Positions 1 to 7,572 of a stretch of 32,331 nt of DNA are shown one piece after another. Location: NCBI GenBank assembly GCA_021159235.1, contig JAGGSF010000106.1:1-32331 (forward strand). Direction: 5' to 3'. The notes under the pieces are model-generated. The model was not told the DNA's origin and did not search any database. It was given only the letters and a program-made list of their open reading frames with translations. The translations under genes were made by a program, and so were the position numbers. The DNA is from Deltaproteobacteria bacterium. Lineage in GTDB: Bacteria; Campylobacterota_A; Desulfurellia; JAGGSF01. How positions within the stretch are numbered: position 1 is the first letter of the stretch; the number at the start of each line of letters is the position of its first letter.

Positions 1-156
1 GTTTTCCGTTAATGACTTGAGCATGCTTCATATTTTCACATTTTTCTTTACTAAAAGAATATCAACATTTTTTTATTTTTCAAACAATTAAGAGATAGAA
101 AAATTTTTTTATTCGTGGTATATATGAGGGATATGTATTAAGGGGGTGAAACAAAA
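1..156. other. AT-rich leader upstream of the tolC-like gene
   Basis: This stretch is strongly AT-rich with several T runs and holds no convincing reading frame or RNA gene. A good ribosome binding site (AAGGGGGTGA, about 140-149) precedes the GTG start at 157. A TATATA at 119-124 could be a -10 element, but there is no acceptable -35 box 16-18 bases upstream, so I do not call a promoter. Confidence 0.5.
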
Positions 157-1464
157 GTGAAAAAAAGAATATGCCTTTGTATCTTTGTTTTTATTCTGTT
201 TTTCTTCCGCACGGCAGAAGCATTTACACTGGATGATGCTATAAGATGGGCTTTAAAAAACCACCATGCTATAAAAAAAGAAGAAGAGCTTATAAAAAGC
301 TGGCAGGCACAGAAAAATGCCTGCAAGAAGGAGTTTTTCCCTGCCCTCTCCTTACATTACTCCTACACCAGACTTGGCAAGCAGCCTTATAACAAGAAGC
401 CTTCTAGAACAAATACTGGAGACAGAGATGTATACAGTATGGATGCAACATTAAGGGGGCCACTGTTTACTGGTTTTTATCTACTTTCTCGATACAGATG
501 GGCAGGAGTAAATGTAGAAAAGCAGGGAACCGTTAAAGAACTTGCCCGGCTGAATGTGGAAACAAAAGTAAAGATAGCCTATTTTAACGTGCTCTATCAA
601 AAGAGAATTTTAGAGACAAAGGAAGAAGCGGTAAAACAACTCAAAGCACACCTGGAGGATGCAGAAAAGTTCTATGAAAATGGCTTGATTCCGTTAAATG
701 ATCTTTTAAAATCTCAGGTTTCATATGCCAACGCACTGGAGGAAAGGAGAAGAGCAGAGAGTGCATATATTGTCGCTAAGGCAGAATTAGAAAGACTTAT
801 GGGAAAGAAACCTGCCGGAGAAATAACGGACATATCCGGTTATAAGACATTTTCTTTACCTCAAAGGTTGCTCATTCAATGGGGGGAACAGAAAAGACCG
901 GAACTTAAAGCATTAAAGCTCTCCGTAAAGGAAAGCAAATATTTGGTGAAGATGAAAAAAAGTGATTATTATCCCCATGTAGAATATTTTACCAAATATG
1001 AAAGAAGTGGATACAATCCAACAGCTTCTAAAAACAGATACAGGTATAATTCTATCTGGAGTGGAGGAATAAATATATCCTGGGATGTTTTTGAATGGGG
1101 AAAAACAAGAGATGAGGTTCAATCTGAAAAGGCGAAAAGCCTTTCTCTACAAGAGGCATATTTAGACATGCGGGACGAGGTAAAAGTGGAGATAAAAAGG
1201 GCTTACGAAGATGTAATGGTTAGCTTAGGGAATATTGAACTGGCAAAGGTAGCCTTAAAGCAGGCAAAAGAAAACTACAGAATCACAGACTTAAGATACA
1301 AAGAGCAGGTTACTACATCAACAGAGGTATTGGATGCCCGCACCCTCCTGTCTCAATCCGAAGCGAACTACTATGGTGCCCTATACGGTTATTTTGATGC
1401 TCTGGCTCGTTTGGAGAGAACAGTAGGGAAGAGAGATATCGTAAATAAATGCATCGTATGGTAG
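157..1464 (+). CDS. TolC-family outer membrane efflux protein
   Basis: Outer membrane channel component of a tripartite export system, expected to form a trimeric beta-barrel with a long periplasmic alpha-helical tunnel. The 435-residue protein starts with a signal peptide (MKKRICLCIFVFILFFF, cleavage probably after AEA near residue 22). It then opens with FTLDDAIRWAL, the usual beginning of the outer membrane efflux protein domain. Two repeated helical halves follow (roughly residues 25-215 and 240-430), rich in Glu, Lys and Ala, with the YENGLIPLNDLL and YKEQVTTSTEVLDA segments typical of each repeat. The GTG start is supported by AAGGGGGTGA eight bases upstream. It overlaps the next gene, a membrane fusion protein, by 16 bases, so the two are co-expressed. 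The substrate cannot be inferred, and no inner membrane pump lies next to it. Confidence 0.93.
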   Translation: MKKRICLCIFVFILFFFRTAEAFTLDDAIRWALKNHHAIKKEEELIKSWQAQKNACKKEFFPALSLHYSYTRLGKQPYNKKPSRTNTGDRDVYSMDATLRGPLFTGFYLLSRYRWAGVNVEKQGTVKELARLNVETKVKIAYFNVLYQKRILETKEEAVKQLKAHLEDAEKFYENGLIPLNDLLKSQVSYANALEERRRAESAYIVAKAELERLMGKKPAGEITDISGYKTFSLPQRLLIQWGEQKRPELKALKLSVKESKYLVKMKKSDYYPHVEYFTKYERSGYNPTASKNRYRYNSIWSGGINISWDVFEWGKTRDEVQSEKAKSLSLQEAYLDMRDEVKVEIKRAYEDVMVSLGNIELAKVALKQAKENYRITDLRYKEQVTTSTEVLDARTLLSQSEANYYGALYGYFDALARLERTVGKRDIVNKCIVW

Positions 1465-2477
1465 GAAAAACAAAGATATTGCTGACTGTTGTCAGTATAT
1501 TGGTTGTGATTTTCATCCCTTTCATTTACCACCGGCTTCACTATCGGGCTACACATTACGTAATAAAAGATGCTTCTGTAAGCGCGGATATGGTAAATGT
1601 GGGACCTCAATCTGTTTCTGGTTGTATCAAGAAGCTGTATGCAGCTGAAACAGACAGTGTGAAAAAGGGTATGCTTTTGGCAATTATTGAGGATACGAAT
1701 TACAAGAATGAAATGGATCTGCGAAGGATACAGGTGGATATTGCTCAAACAAATTATGAAAAGATAAAAAACTTGTGTGAAAGGATAGAAAAAATGGTTA
1801 ATGCTGATAATTTAAGAGCTTCTTATTACGATACATTTTCCTCACAAATAAAAGGAGATAAATTAAAGGAAGCTCTCCTGCAACTTGATGCTGCAATTTC
1901 CCATTTCAAAGAGGTTGAGAAAGATTATGGAAGATATCTCAAATTGTTTAAAAGACATGTTGTTTCACAGAAACAGTTTAATATTGTCCTTCACAACTAT
2001 AATGCAGCAAAAGCAGAACTGGATGTAAAAAAGAAAAATTTAATCGATGACCTGCTCTATAGTAGAGAAAGATCGCTGAAAGAATTGGAAGAGGCAAAGA
2101 AGAGATGGGAGTTAGCTCAATATAGATTTGCTCAAACCCGGATTACATCTCCATTAAACGGTATAGTAGCAAAGAAATTTCTGAATGAAGGGGATTTTGT
2201 TTCCCCGGGAACGGCCATTTATGCAATTTATGACCCAGACAATATATTCGTTGTAGCCGACTTAAAACCAGTAAAATTGAAATACATAAAACTCAATGAA
2301 ATGGTAGAGATAAAAGCATGTGGTTATAAGCACAAATTTAATGGCAGGATAGTAAAGATAGGTTCGGGGGTTGGAAATTCTGCGCAGAAAATGTCGATAA
2401 AAATAAGAATATTGAATGATGATAAACATTTGTTGAAACCAGGGATGCCTGCAGTTGTAATCATAAGGAAGCATTAA
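1449..2477 (+). CDS. HlyD/EmrA-type periplasmic membrane fusion protein
   Basis: Periplasmic adaptor linking an inner membrane transporter to the TolC-like channel encoded just upstream. The 342-residue protein has one N-terminal membrane anchor (about residues 6-24). A first half-lipoyl segment follows near residues 50-80 (VSGCIKKLYAAETDSVKKG). A long charged helical hairpin spans about 85-225. The second half-lipoyl motif is near 228-260 (ITSPLNGIVAKKFLNEGDFV, then PGTAIYAIYD), and a beta-barrel region ends the protein (KPGMPAVVII). This order is that of HlyD/EmrA adaptors. The start used is ATG 1449, giving a 16-base overlap with tolC; ATG 1458 is also possible, and neither has a strong ribosome binding site. 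Translational coupling is likely. Confidence 0.9.
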   Translation: MHRMVGKTKILLTVVSILVVIFIPFIYHRLHYRATHYVIKDASVSADMVNVGPQSVSGCIKKLYAAETDSVKKGMLLAIIEDTNYKNEMDLRRIQVDIAQTNYEKIKNLCERIEKMVNADNLRASYYDTFSSQIKGDKLKEALLQLDAAISHFKEVEKDYGRYLKLFKRHVVSQKQFNIVLHNYNAAKAELDVKKKNLIDDLLYSRERSLKELEEAKKRWELAQYRFAQTRITSPLNGIVAKKFLNEGDFVSPGTAIYAIYDPDNIFVVADLKPVKLKYIKLNEMVEIKACGYKHKFNGRIVKIGSGVGNSAQKMSIKIRILNDDKHLLKPGMPAVVIIRKH

Positions 2478-3425
2478 GTGATAGTAATTGTTGTTATCTT
2501 TTTCTTTGTATTTTCTGCTGTTTCATATTGCGGTGAGCTTGATGGTCCTTTTTCTACGACGGTAAATTATCCGCCTCAAATGATGTTTTTATCCTTTTCT
2601 CCCGATACAGTAAGTGTAGTGGAGAAAGGGGAGATGAAGTATTCTTTAAATGTTGAATACTCAAATGTATTCCAATACCAGGAAAAATCAGAAAACAGTA
2701 TAATCTGCGATTTAGAGATGATGAATGTAACCGGTATATTCACCTACGGCATTTTAGAGAATCTGCAGTGGGACATACATCTACCGATTATATTTGTCGG
2801 CGGCGGTTTTTTAGATACTCCCATAGATTCTTTCCACAAAACATTCAATCTTCCCAGAGGAGAAAGAAGGCATGCCTCTAAAAATAAGGTGCGATACCAG
2901 CTTAAAGTTGATGGAGAGGATGTCTTTGATGTTCACAATACGGATGTTCTGCAAGGCAATATTTCCTCCTTTATAAAATGGAAAACTGGGGAAAATTGGG
3001 CTTTGAGGGGAGGAATAAAATTGCCTACAGCGGCAAAGAGCAAAGGCTTCGGTAGCAGGAAAGTGGATGTTGGTTTGGATTTTATCTTTGAAAAAAAGAT
3101 ATTTCCATCTGTTAACATACATACTAACCTAAACTATACATATATAGGAGAACCTTCTTTTGTTCACACAAGGCATTACCGTTTCGGCGGTTCTTTCGGT
3201 GTAAATGCTTTACTCACAAAAAACACCCATATTATAACCCAGTACAGCTTCTTGCAGAGCCCGTTTAGAACAGGCTTGCGCAAACTGGACAAAGTATCTC
3301 ACCAGATTACAGGTGGTGTGAGATACAAAAAATGGGGGAGGTGTATGGATATATTTATCACAGAAGACATTGCTCCATATGCTACCACACCAGACATTAC
3401 CATTGGGACCACTCTTATCTTTTAG
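2478..3425 (+). CDS. DUF3187-like outer membrane beta-barrel protein
   Basis: A 315-residue protein with an N-terminal signal peptide (hydrophobic residues 1-17, probable cleavage near Cys18-Gly19). The rest is rich in alternating beta-strand residues and ends in phenylalanine (TIGTTLIF), as outer membrane barrels usually do. The segment with LDTPIDSFHKTFNLPRGERR (residues about 113-132) resembles the DUF3187 family, a set of predicted outer membrane proteins of unknown function; this is recognition from memory, not a search. The GTG start follows the previous stop directly (TAA then GTG), with AAGGAAG as ribosome binding site, so it belongs to the tolC-hlyD operon. The role could be a porin-like or accessory outer membrane component of the export system; that is inference. 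Confidence 0.7.
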   Translation: MIVIVVIFFFVFSAVSYCGELDGPFSTTVNYPPQMMFLSFSPDTVSVVEKGEMKYSLNVEYSNVFQYQEKSENSIICDLEMMNVTGIFTYGILENLQWDIHLPIIFVGGGFLDTPIDSFHKTFNLPRGERRHASKNKVRYQLKVDGEDVFDVHNTDVLQGNISSFIKWKTGENWALRGGIKLPTAAKSKGFGSRKVDVGLDFIFEKKIFPSVNIHTNLNYTYIGEPSFVHTRHYRFGGSFGVNALLTKNTHIITQYSFLQSPFRTGLRKLDKVSHQITGGVRYKKWGRCMDIFITEDIAPYATTPDITIGTTLIF

Positions 3426-3433
3426 TGATGTGC

Positions 3434-3461
3434 TTGACAATTGAATCTATTAGGTTACAAT
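3434..3461 (+). promoter_or_regulatory. Sigma70-type promoter for the aminotransferase-ppdK operon
   Basis: A perfect -35 box TTGACA (3434-3439) is followed after 16 bases by TACAAT (3456-3461), one mismatch from the consensus -10. Transcription would begin near 3468, giving a leader of about 22 bases that includes the ribosome binding site GGGAG (3480-3484) before ATG 3490. It sits in the 64-base gap after the DUF3187-like gene and starts the long plus-strand gene run. Confidence 0.75.
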
Positions 3462-3466
3462 TCAAT
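3440..3466. repeat. Inverted repeat across the promoter spacer and -10
   Basis: ATTGAAT (3440-3446) and its exact reverse complement ATTCAAT (3460-3466) are separated by 13 bases. The left arm lies directly after the -35 box and the right arm overlaps the end of the -10 box. Two half-sites about 20 bases (two helical turns) centre to centre could be an operator for a dimeric regulator. In AT-rich DNA a 7-base inverted repeat can also arise by chance. Confidence 0.35.
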
Positions 3467-3489
3467 CACCGATTCTGTAGGGAGCAAAA

Positions 3490-4836
3490 ATGTATAGGGG
3501 AAAAGCAAAAGTATCTTCCTTCTTTGAATCTATAAAATCTTCCTGCCTCAGAAATGCTCAAATCCTGTTCGAAAAGAGAACTGAGCAGGAAAGGAGAAGA
3601 GGGGAAAGGGTTACAATTGCAATAAACGCTGCAATAGGAAATGTGTCTTTAAAAACGCACCCTAAGATGCTTGAAAGGTATCTAAATCCTATGGATGAAG
3701 AATTAAGGAATGGCGTATGGAAGTATTGCAATACTCAAGGTAGAGAATTGTGCAACAAAGCATTCATAAATGTGGTGCGTTCCTTTCTTAAAGAAGAAAA
3801 CAATCCTGAAATTTACTCCTTGATAGATGCAGGTGGTTCAAACATTATGAAGATCGTTATGCTGGGAGTATGTGGTGAGCCTGGAACATCGGACCGACCA
3901 CTCTTAATCGTTGATCCCACTTATACAAATTATAAATCCATAGGAGAAGAGATAGGTAGAAGTGTAATTTCCATTACCAGAGTGCTACAGGAAAATGGAG
4001 AATTTACGGATGTACCAGTGGAAATCGTTGAGGAATCGGTTAAAAAATACAAACCGGGAGGCCTTTTGATAATTCCTTACGATAATCCATCCGGACGGTT
4101 GATGAGGCAGGAGGTCATAAATGAATATGCAAAGATATGCGTTGAAAACGGAATCTTTCTAATAAGTGATGAGGCATACAGAGGACTCTATTATACAGAT
4201 GATCCTGCACCAACAATATGGAATGTGACAGACAGGGAGGTGCCGGGTATTGAAGAGGCAAAGATAAGGATAAGTATAGAAACGATGTCAAAGGTTTTTA
4301 ATGCTTGCGGATTGAGAATGGGTGCCTTGCTTACAGACAACGAATACTTTTACAATAAGGCCGTTGCTGCAAATACAACCTACCTCTGTCCATCGGTTGT
4401 TGACCAGCATATCGTTGAAGTCCTGGCCGAAGAAAGTAAAGAGGAAATCCAAAACTGGATTTCACAACAGAGAGAATACTACAGAAGAATTTTAAAGAAG
4501 TTGTATGACGACTTCCGTAAAGTTCTACCAGGTATTATCGTTTCTTTGCCTGAAGCTTCCATATATTCTGTTGTAGATGTAAGGAATATTGCAAAAGATG
4601 ATTTTAGTGCAGAAGACTTTGTCACATTCTGTGCAACTGAAGGAGCGGTGGATATAAATGGAGAAAAAATGACCCTCTTGGTAAGCCCGATGAGTGGTTT
4701 TTACAACACAAAAACAGAAGAGAAAGATCCTGGAGCAACGCAGATGAGGATTGCGTGTGTGTTGAAAGAAGAAGAAATGAATCTTGTTCCAACACTGTTT
4801 GCGGAGCTTTTCAAACAGTATGAATCTCAAATGTAA
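3490..4836 (+). CDS. Fold-type I PLP-dependent aminotransferase (class I/II)
   Basis: Pyridoxal-phosphate aminotransferase of the aspartate aminotransferase fold, 448 residues. The cofactor-binding landmarks are all present. IIPYDNPSG is at 195-202 with Asn199-Pro200. ISDEAY is at 225-230 with the Asp227 that pairs with the pyridine nitrogen. The Schiff-base lysine is Lys268 in ETMSKVF, followed by GLRMG with the phosphate-binding Arg276. A later MRIACVL segment probably carries the substrate carboxylate arginine. The N-terminal part (INAAIGNVSLKTHPKM) is unlike the common AspC start, so the amino donor is uncertain. ATG 3490 has GGGAG five bases upstream and a promoter at 3434-3461. ppdK follows after 84 bases, which suggests the enzyme may supply pyruvate or connect amino acids to PEP; this is inference. 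Confidence 0.88.
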   Translation: MYRGKAKVSSFFESIKSSCLRNAQILFEKRTEQERRRGERVTIAINAAIGNVSLKTHPKMLERYLNPMDEELRNGVWKYCNTQGRELCNKAFINVVRSFLKEENNPEIYSLIDAGGSNIMKIVMLGVCGEPGTSDRPLLIVDPTYTNYKSIGEEIGRSVISITRVLQENGEFTDVPVEIVEESVKKYKPGGLLIIPYDNPSGRLMRQEVINEYAKICVENGIFLISDEAYRGLYYTDDPAPTIWNVTDREVPGIEEAKIRISIETMSKVFNACGLRMGALLTDNEYFYNKAVAANTTYLCPSVVDQHIVEVLAEESKEEIQNWISQQREYYRRILKKLYDDFRKVLPGIIVSLPEASIYSVVDVRNIAKDDFSAEDFVTFCATEGAVDINGEKMTLLVSPMSGFYNTKTEEKDPGATQMRIACVLKEEEMNLVPTLFAELFKQYESQM

Positions 4837-4858
4837 TATTTGCCTCAGCTTGATTAAT

Positions 4859-4870
4859 GCAGAATTCTGC
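4859..4870. repeat. Perfect 12-base palindrome in the aminotransferase-ppdK gap
   Basis: GCAGAATTCTGC reads the same on both strands. Its right arm CTGC (4867-4870) could pair instead with GCAG at 4878-4881, giving two mutually exclusive small hairpins in the ppdK leader. No T run follows, so it is not a standard terminator. A protein-binding site or a processing hairpin is possible; chance is also possible. Confidence 0.35.
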
Positions 4871-4920
4871 TATCGTCGCAGTAGATGTTTTGATCTTGCA
4901 AAAATATAGAGAGGTGGAGG

Positions 4921-7572
4921 ATGAAGTATATCTATTTTTTTAGCCAGAACGAAACGGACGGAAAAGCAAGTATGCGTGATCTTTTGGGAGGGAAAGGAGC
5001 AGGTTTAGCGGAGATGTCACGTTTGGGAATCCGTGTTCCTCCTGGTTTTACCATCACCACGGAGGTCTGCCGCTATTTCCAGCAGAAAAAAAAGTTACCT
5101 CCTGGCTTGGAAGAGGAGATAAAAAAATACATGTCAAAGGTGGAAAACATCACGAATATGAGATTTGGAGACGAAAGTAGACCTCTACTTGTTTCTGTAC
5201 GCTCCGGAGCTGCTGTTTCCATGCCTGGTATGATGGATACTGTATTGAATCTGGGATTGAACGATATCACAGTCAAAGGCCTGGCAAAAAAGACAGGTGA
5301 CGAGCGCTTCGCTTACGATGCGTATAGGCGATTTATCTCTATGTTTGGAAACATCGTCTTGGGTATTCCGTACAACAAATTTGAAGAACTTTTGGAAAAG
5401 CGAAAGGAAGAAGAAAATGTGAAAGAAGACCCGGAATTAAGCGCAAAAGGACTGAAGAGATTATGTGAAGACTACAAAGAGCTGCTGACAGAGGAAGGTT
5501 TTGAACTACCGCAGGATCCCTGGAAACAGCTTATAATGGCAATAAAAGCTGTCTTTTCTTCCTGGAATAATCCCAGGGCAATAAAATATAGGGAGATCAA
5601 CCACATTTCACATGATATGGGTACAGCGGTAACGGTGCAAGCTATGGTATTTGGAAATATGGGTGAAAACTCAGGGACAGGTGTGGCATTTACAAGGAAT
5701 CCTTCAACGGGAGAAAAACAATTTTTTGGCGAATGCCTGATCAACGCTCAGGGAGAGGATGTAGTTGCAGGCATAAGGACACCAATACCAGTGCAGGCGT
5801 TGAAAGAAAGGATACCTCAGGCATACGATGAATTGGTGGCTGTATATCAGAAACTTGAAAATCATTTCAGAGACGCACAGGATTTAGAATTTACTGTTCA
5901 AGAAGGCAAACTATACCTCCTGCAAACCAGAACAGCAAAACGCACAGCTTTAGCAGCGGTGAAGATTGCTGTGGATATGGTAGAGGAGGGATTGATTACC
6001 AAAGAGGAAGCTGTTATGCGCATTGAACCCGAGCAGATTGATCAGCTACTTCATCCCATGATTGACCCCAATGAAAAGACAGAACCAATAGCCAGGGGAT
6101 TGCCTGCATCTCCAGGAGCCGCAGTGGGAAGAGTTGTTTTTTCAGCCAAGGATGCAGAGGAATGGACAGGAAAAGGAGAACCCGTTGTCTTGGTAAGGAC
6201 GGAAACCTCACCCGAAGATGTAGGGGGTATGCATGTTGCAGAGGGCATCTTAACCTCGCGTGGTGGAATGACTTCTCACGCCGCTGTGGTAGGAAGAGGC
6301 ATGGGAAAATGCTGTGTAGTAGGTTGCAGTGATATTACGGTGTACGAGGATGAAAAGAAATTTGTGGTAAAGGGGAAAGAAGTACGGGAAGGCGACTGGA
6401 TCACTATAGATGGAACCACGGGTGAAGTTATTCTGGGAAAGGTAAAATTAGTTGAGGCAAAACTTACACCGCAATTCGAAACGCTGCTAAAGTGGGCGGA
6501 TGAAGTAAGAAAACTGGGAGTAAGAGCCAATGCTGATACACCGGAGGATGCACGGGTAGCAAGGGACTTGGGAGCAGAGGGGATTGGATTGTGCAGAACG
6601 GAGCATATGTTCTTCGGCAAAAATAGAATTTCCATTATGCAGGAAATGATTATGGCAGAAACCTTGGAAGAGAGGAGAAAATCGTTAAGCAAACTTCTCC
6701 CATTTCAAAAAGAAGATTTTAAGGGTATATTCCGGGTTATGGATGGTTTACCCGTTATCATTCGTTTGCTTGATCCACCGCTGCACGAGTTCCTACCAAA
6801 ATATGAGATGCTGTTAGAGGAATACACACGCCTCAAGTTTACAAACGGCAGTAAAAAACGATTGAAAGAACTGGAAGACCTGTTGGCTAAGGTAGAAGCA
6901 TTGCGTGAGTTTAACCCCATGTTGGGCCATAGAGGATGTAGGTTGAGTATAACCTTCCCAGAGATTACAGAGATGCAAACCAGAGCCATAATGGAAGCAG
7001 CTGCAGAGGTAATAGAGGAAGGAAAAACCGTACTACCGGAGATTATGATTCCGCTTGTCTCACATGTAAATGAGGTAAAAACAATAAAGGAAGGGATCAT
7101 AAAGACAGCAGAACAGGTAATGAAAGAAAAGAATGTAGAAATTCCTTATAAAATAGGCACAATGATTGAACTGCCTCGAGCAGTGGTCACGGCTGACAGG
7201 ATTGCTAAGGAGGTAGAATTTTTCTCGTTCGGCACAAACGACTTGACACAGGCTGTATTTGGTTTTTCCCGTGATGATGCGGTTAAATTCTTAAACGCAT
7301 ACGAAGAAAAGGGGATCCTGCCGCAAGATCCATTTGCATCTATAGATATAGATGGAGTGGGGGAGATGGTAAGAATGGGCAGACAAAAAGGAAAGAGTAG
7401 TAATCCACAGCTGGAAATCGGAGTGTGTGGAGAACATGGAGGGGAGCCAAGATCCATTGATTTCTTCAATTCTATAGGGTTGGACTATGTGAGTTGTTCT
7501 CCATATCGCGTGCCTGTTGCTCGTCTTTCTGCGGCACAAGCGGAGATAAGAAAAAGATTAAATGTACAGTGA
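4921..7572 (+). CDS. ppdK: Pyruvate, phosphate dikinase
   Basis: Interconverts pyruvate + ATP + Pi and PEP + AMP + PPi in the cytoplasm, either charging PEP for gluconeogenesis or making ATP in PPi-based glycolysis. The 883-residue length is normal for the family. The N-terminal ATP-grasp domain begins with GGKGAGLAEM (residues 23-32) and includes VSVRSGAAVSMPGMMDT. The swivelling phosphohistidine domain has GGMTSHAAVVGRGMG with catalytic His453. The C-terminal PEP-binding barrel has GLCRTEHMFF, the FGTNDLTQ motif and VCGEHGG with the proton-donor cysteine. The ribosome binding site is AGAGGTGG. The gene overlaps the following tldD-like gene by 11 bases. With enolase, ApgM and FBP aldolase/phosphatase in the same window, a gluconeogenic role is likely. 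Confidence 0.97.
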   Translation: MKYIYFFSQNETDGKASMRDLLGGKGAGLAEMSRLGIRVPPGFTITTEVCRYFQQKKKLPPGLEEEIKKYMSKVENITNMRFGDESRPLLVSVRSGAAVSMPGMMDTVLNLGLNDITVKGLAKKTGDERFAYDAYRRFISMFGNIVLGIPYNKFEELLEKRKEEENVKEDPELSAKGLKRLCEDYKELLTEEGFELPQDPWKQLIMAIKAVFSSWNNPRAIKYREINHISHDMGTAVTVQAMVFGNMGENSGTGVAFTRNPSTGEKQFFGECLINAQGEDVVAGIRTPIPVQALKERIPQAYDELVAVYQKLENHFRDAQDLEFTVQEGKLYLLQTRTAKRTALAAVKIAVDMVEEGLITKEEAVMRIEPEQIDQLLHPMIDPNEKTEPIARGLPASPGAAVGRVVFSAKDAEEWTGKGEPVVLVRTETSPEDVGGMHVAEGILTSRGGMTSHAAVVGRGMGKCCVVGCSDITVYEDEKKFVVKGKEVREGDWITIDGTTGEVILGKVKLVEAKLTPQFETLLKWADEVRKLGVRANADTPEDARVARDLGAEGIGLCRTEHMFFGKNRISIMQEMIMAETLEERRKSLSKLLPFQKEDFKGIFRVMDGLPVIIRLLDPPLHEFLPKYEMLLEEYTRLKFTNGSKKRLKELEDLLAKVEALREFNPMLGHRGCRLSITFPEITEMQTRAIMEAAAEVIEEGKTVLPEIMIPLVSHVNEVKTIKEGIIKTAEQVMKEKNVEIPYKIGTMIELPRAVVTADRIAKEVEFFSFGTNDLTQAVFGFSRDDAVKFLNAYEEKGILPQDPFASIDIDGVGEMVRMGRQKGKSSNPQLEIGVCGEHGGEPRSIDFFNSIGLDYVSCSPYRVPVARLSAAQAEIRKRLNVQ

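Noticed and set aside
96-124. Possible promoter in front of the tolC-like gene
   Set aside because: TATATA at 119-124 has no -35 match at 16-18 bases. In such AT-rich DNA a lone -10 is not evidence.
6276-7100. Open frames of 131-138 codons antisense to ppdK
   Set aside because: They have no ribosome binding site, no recognisable protein features and serine/threonine-rich composition typical of the reverse complement of a real gene. ppdK is unmistakable on the other strand.
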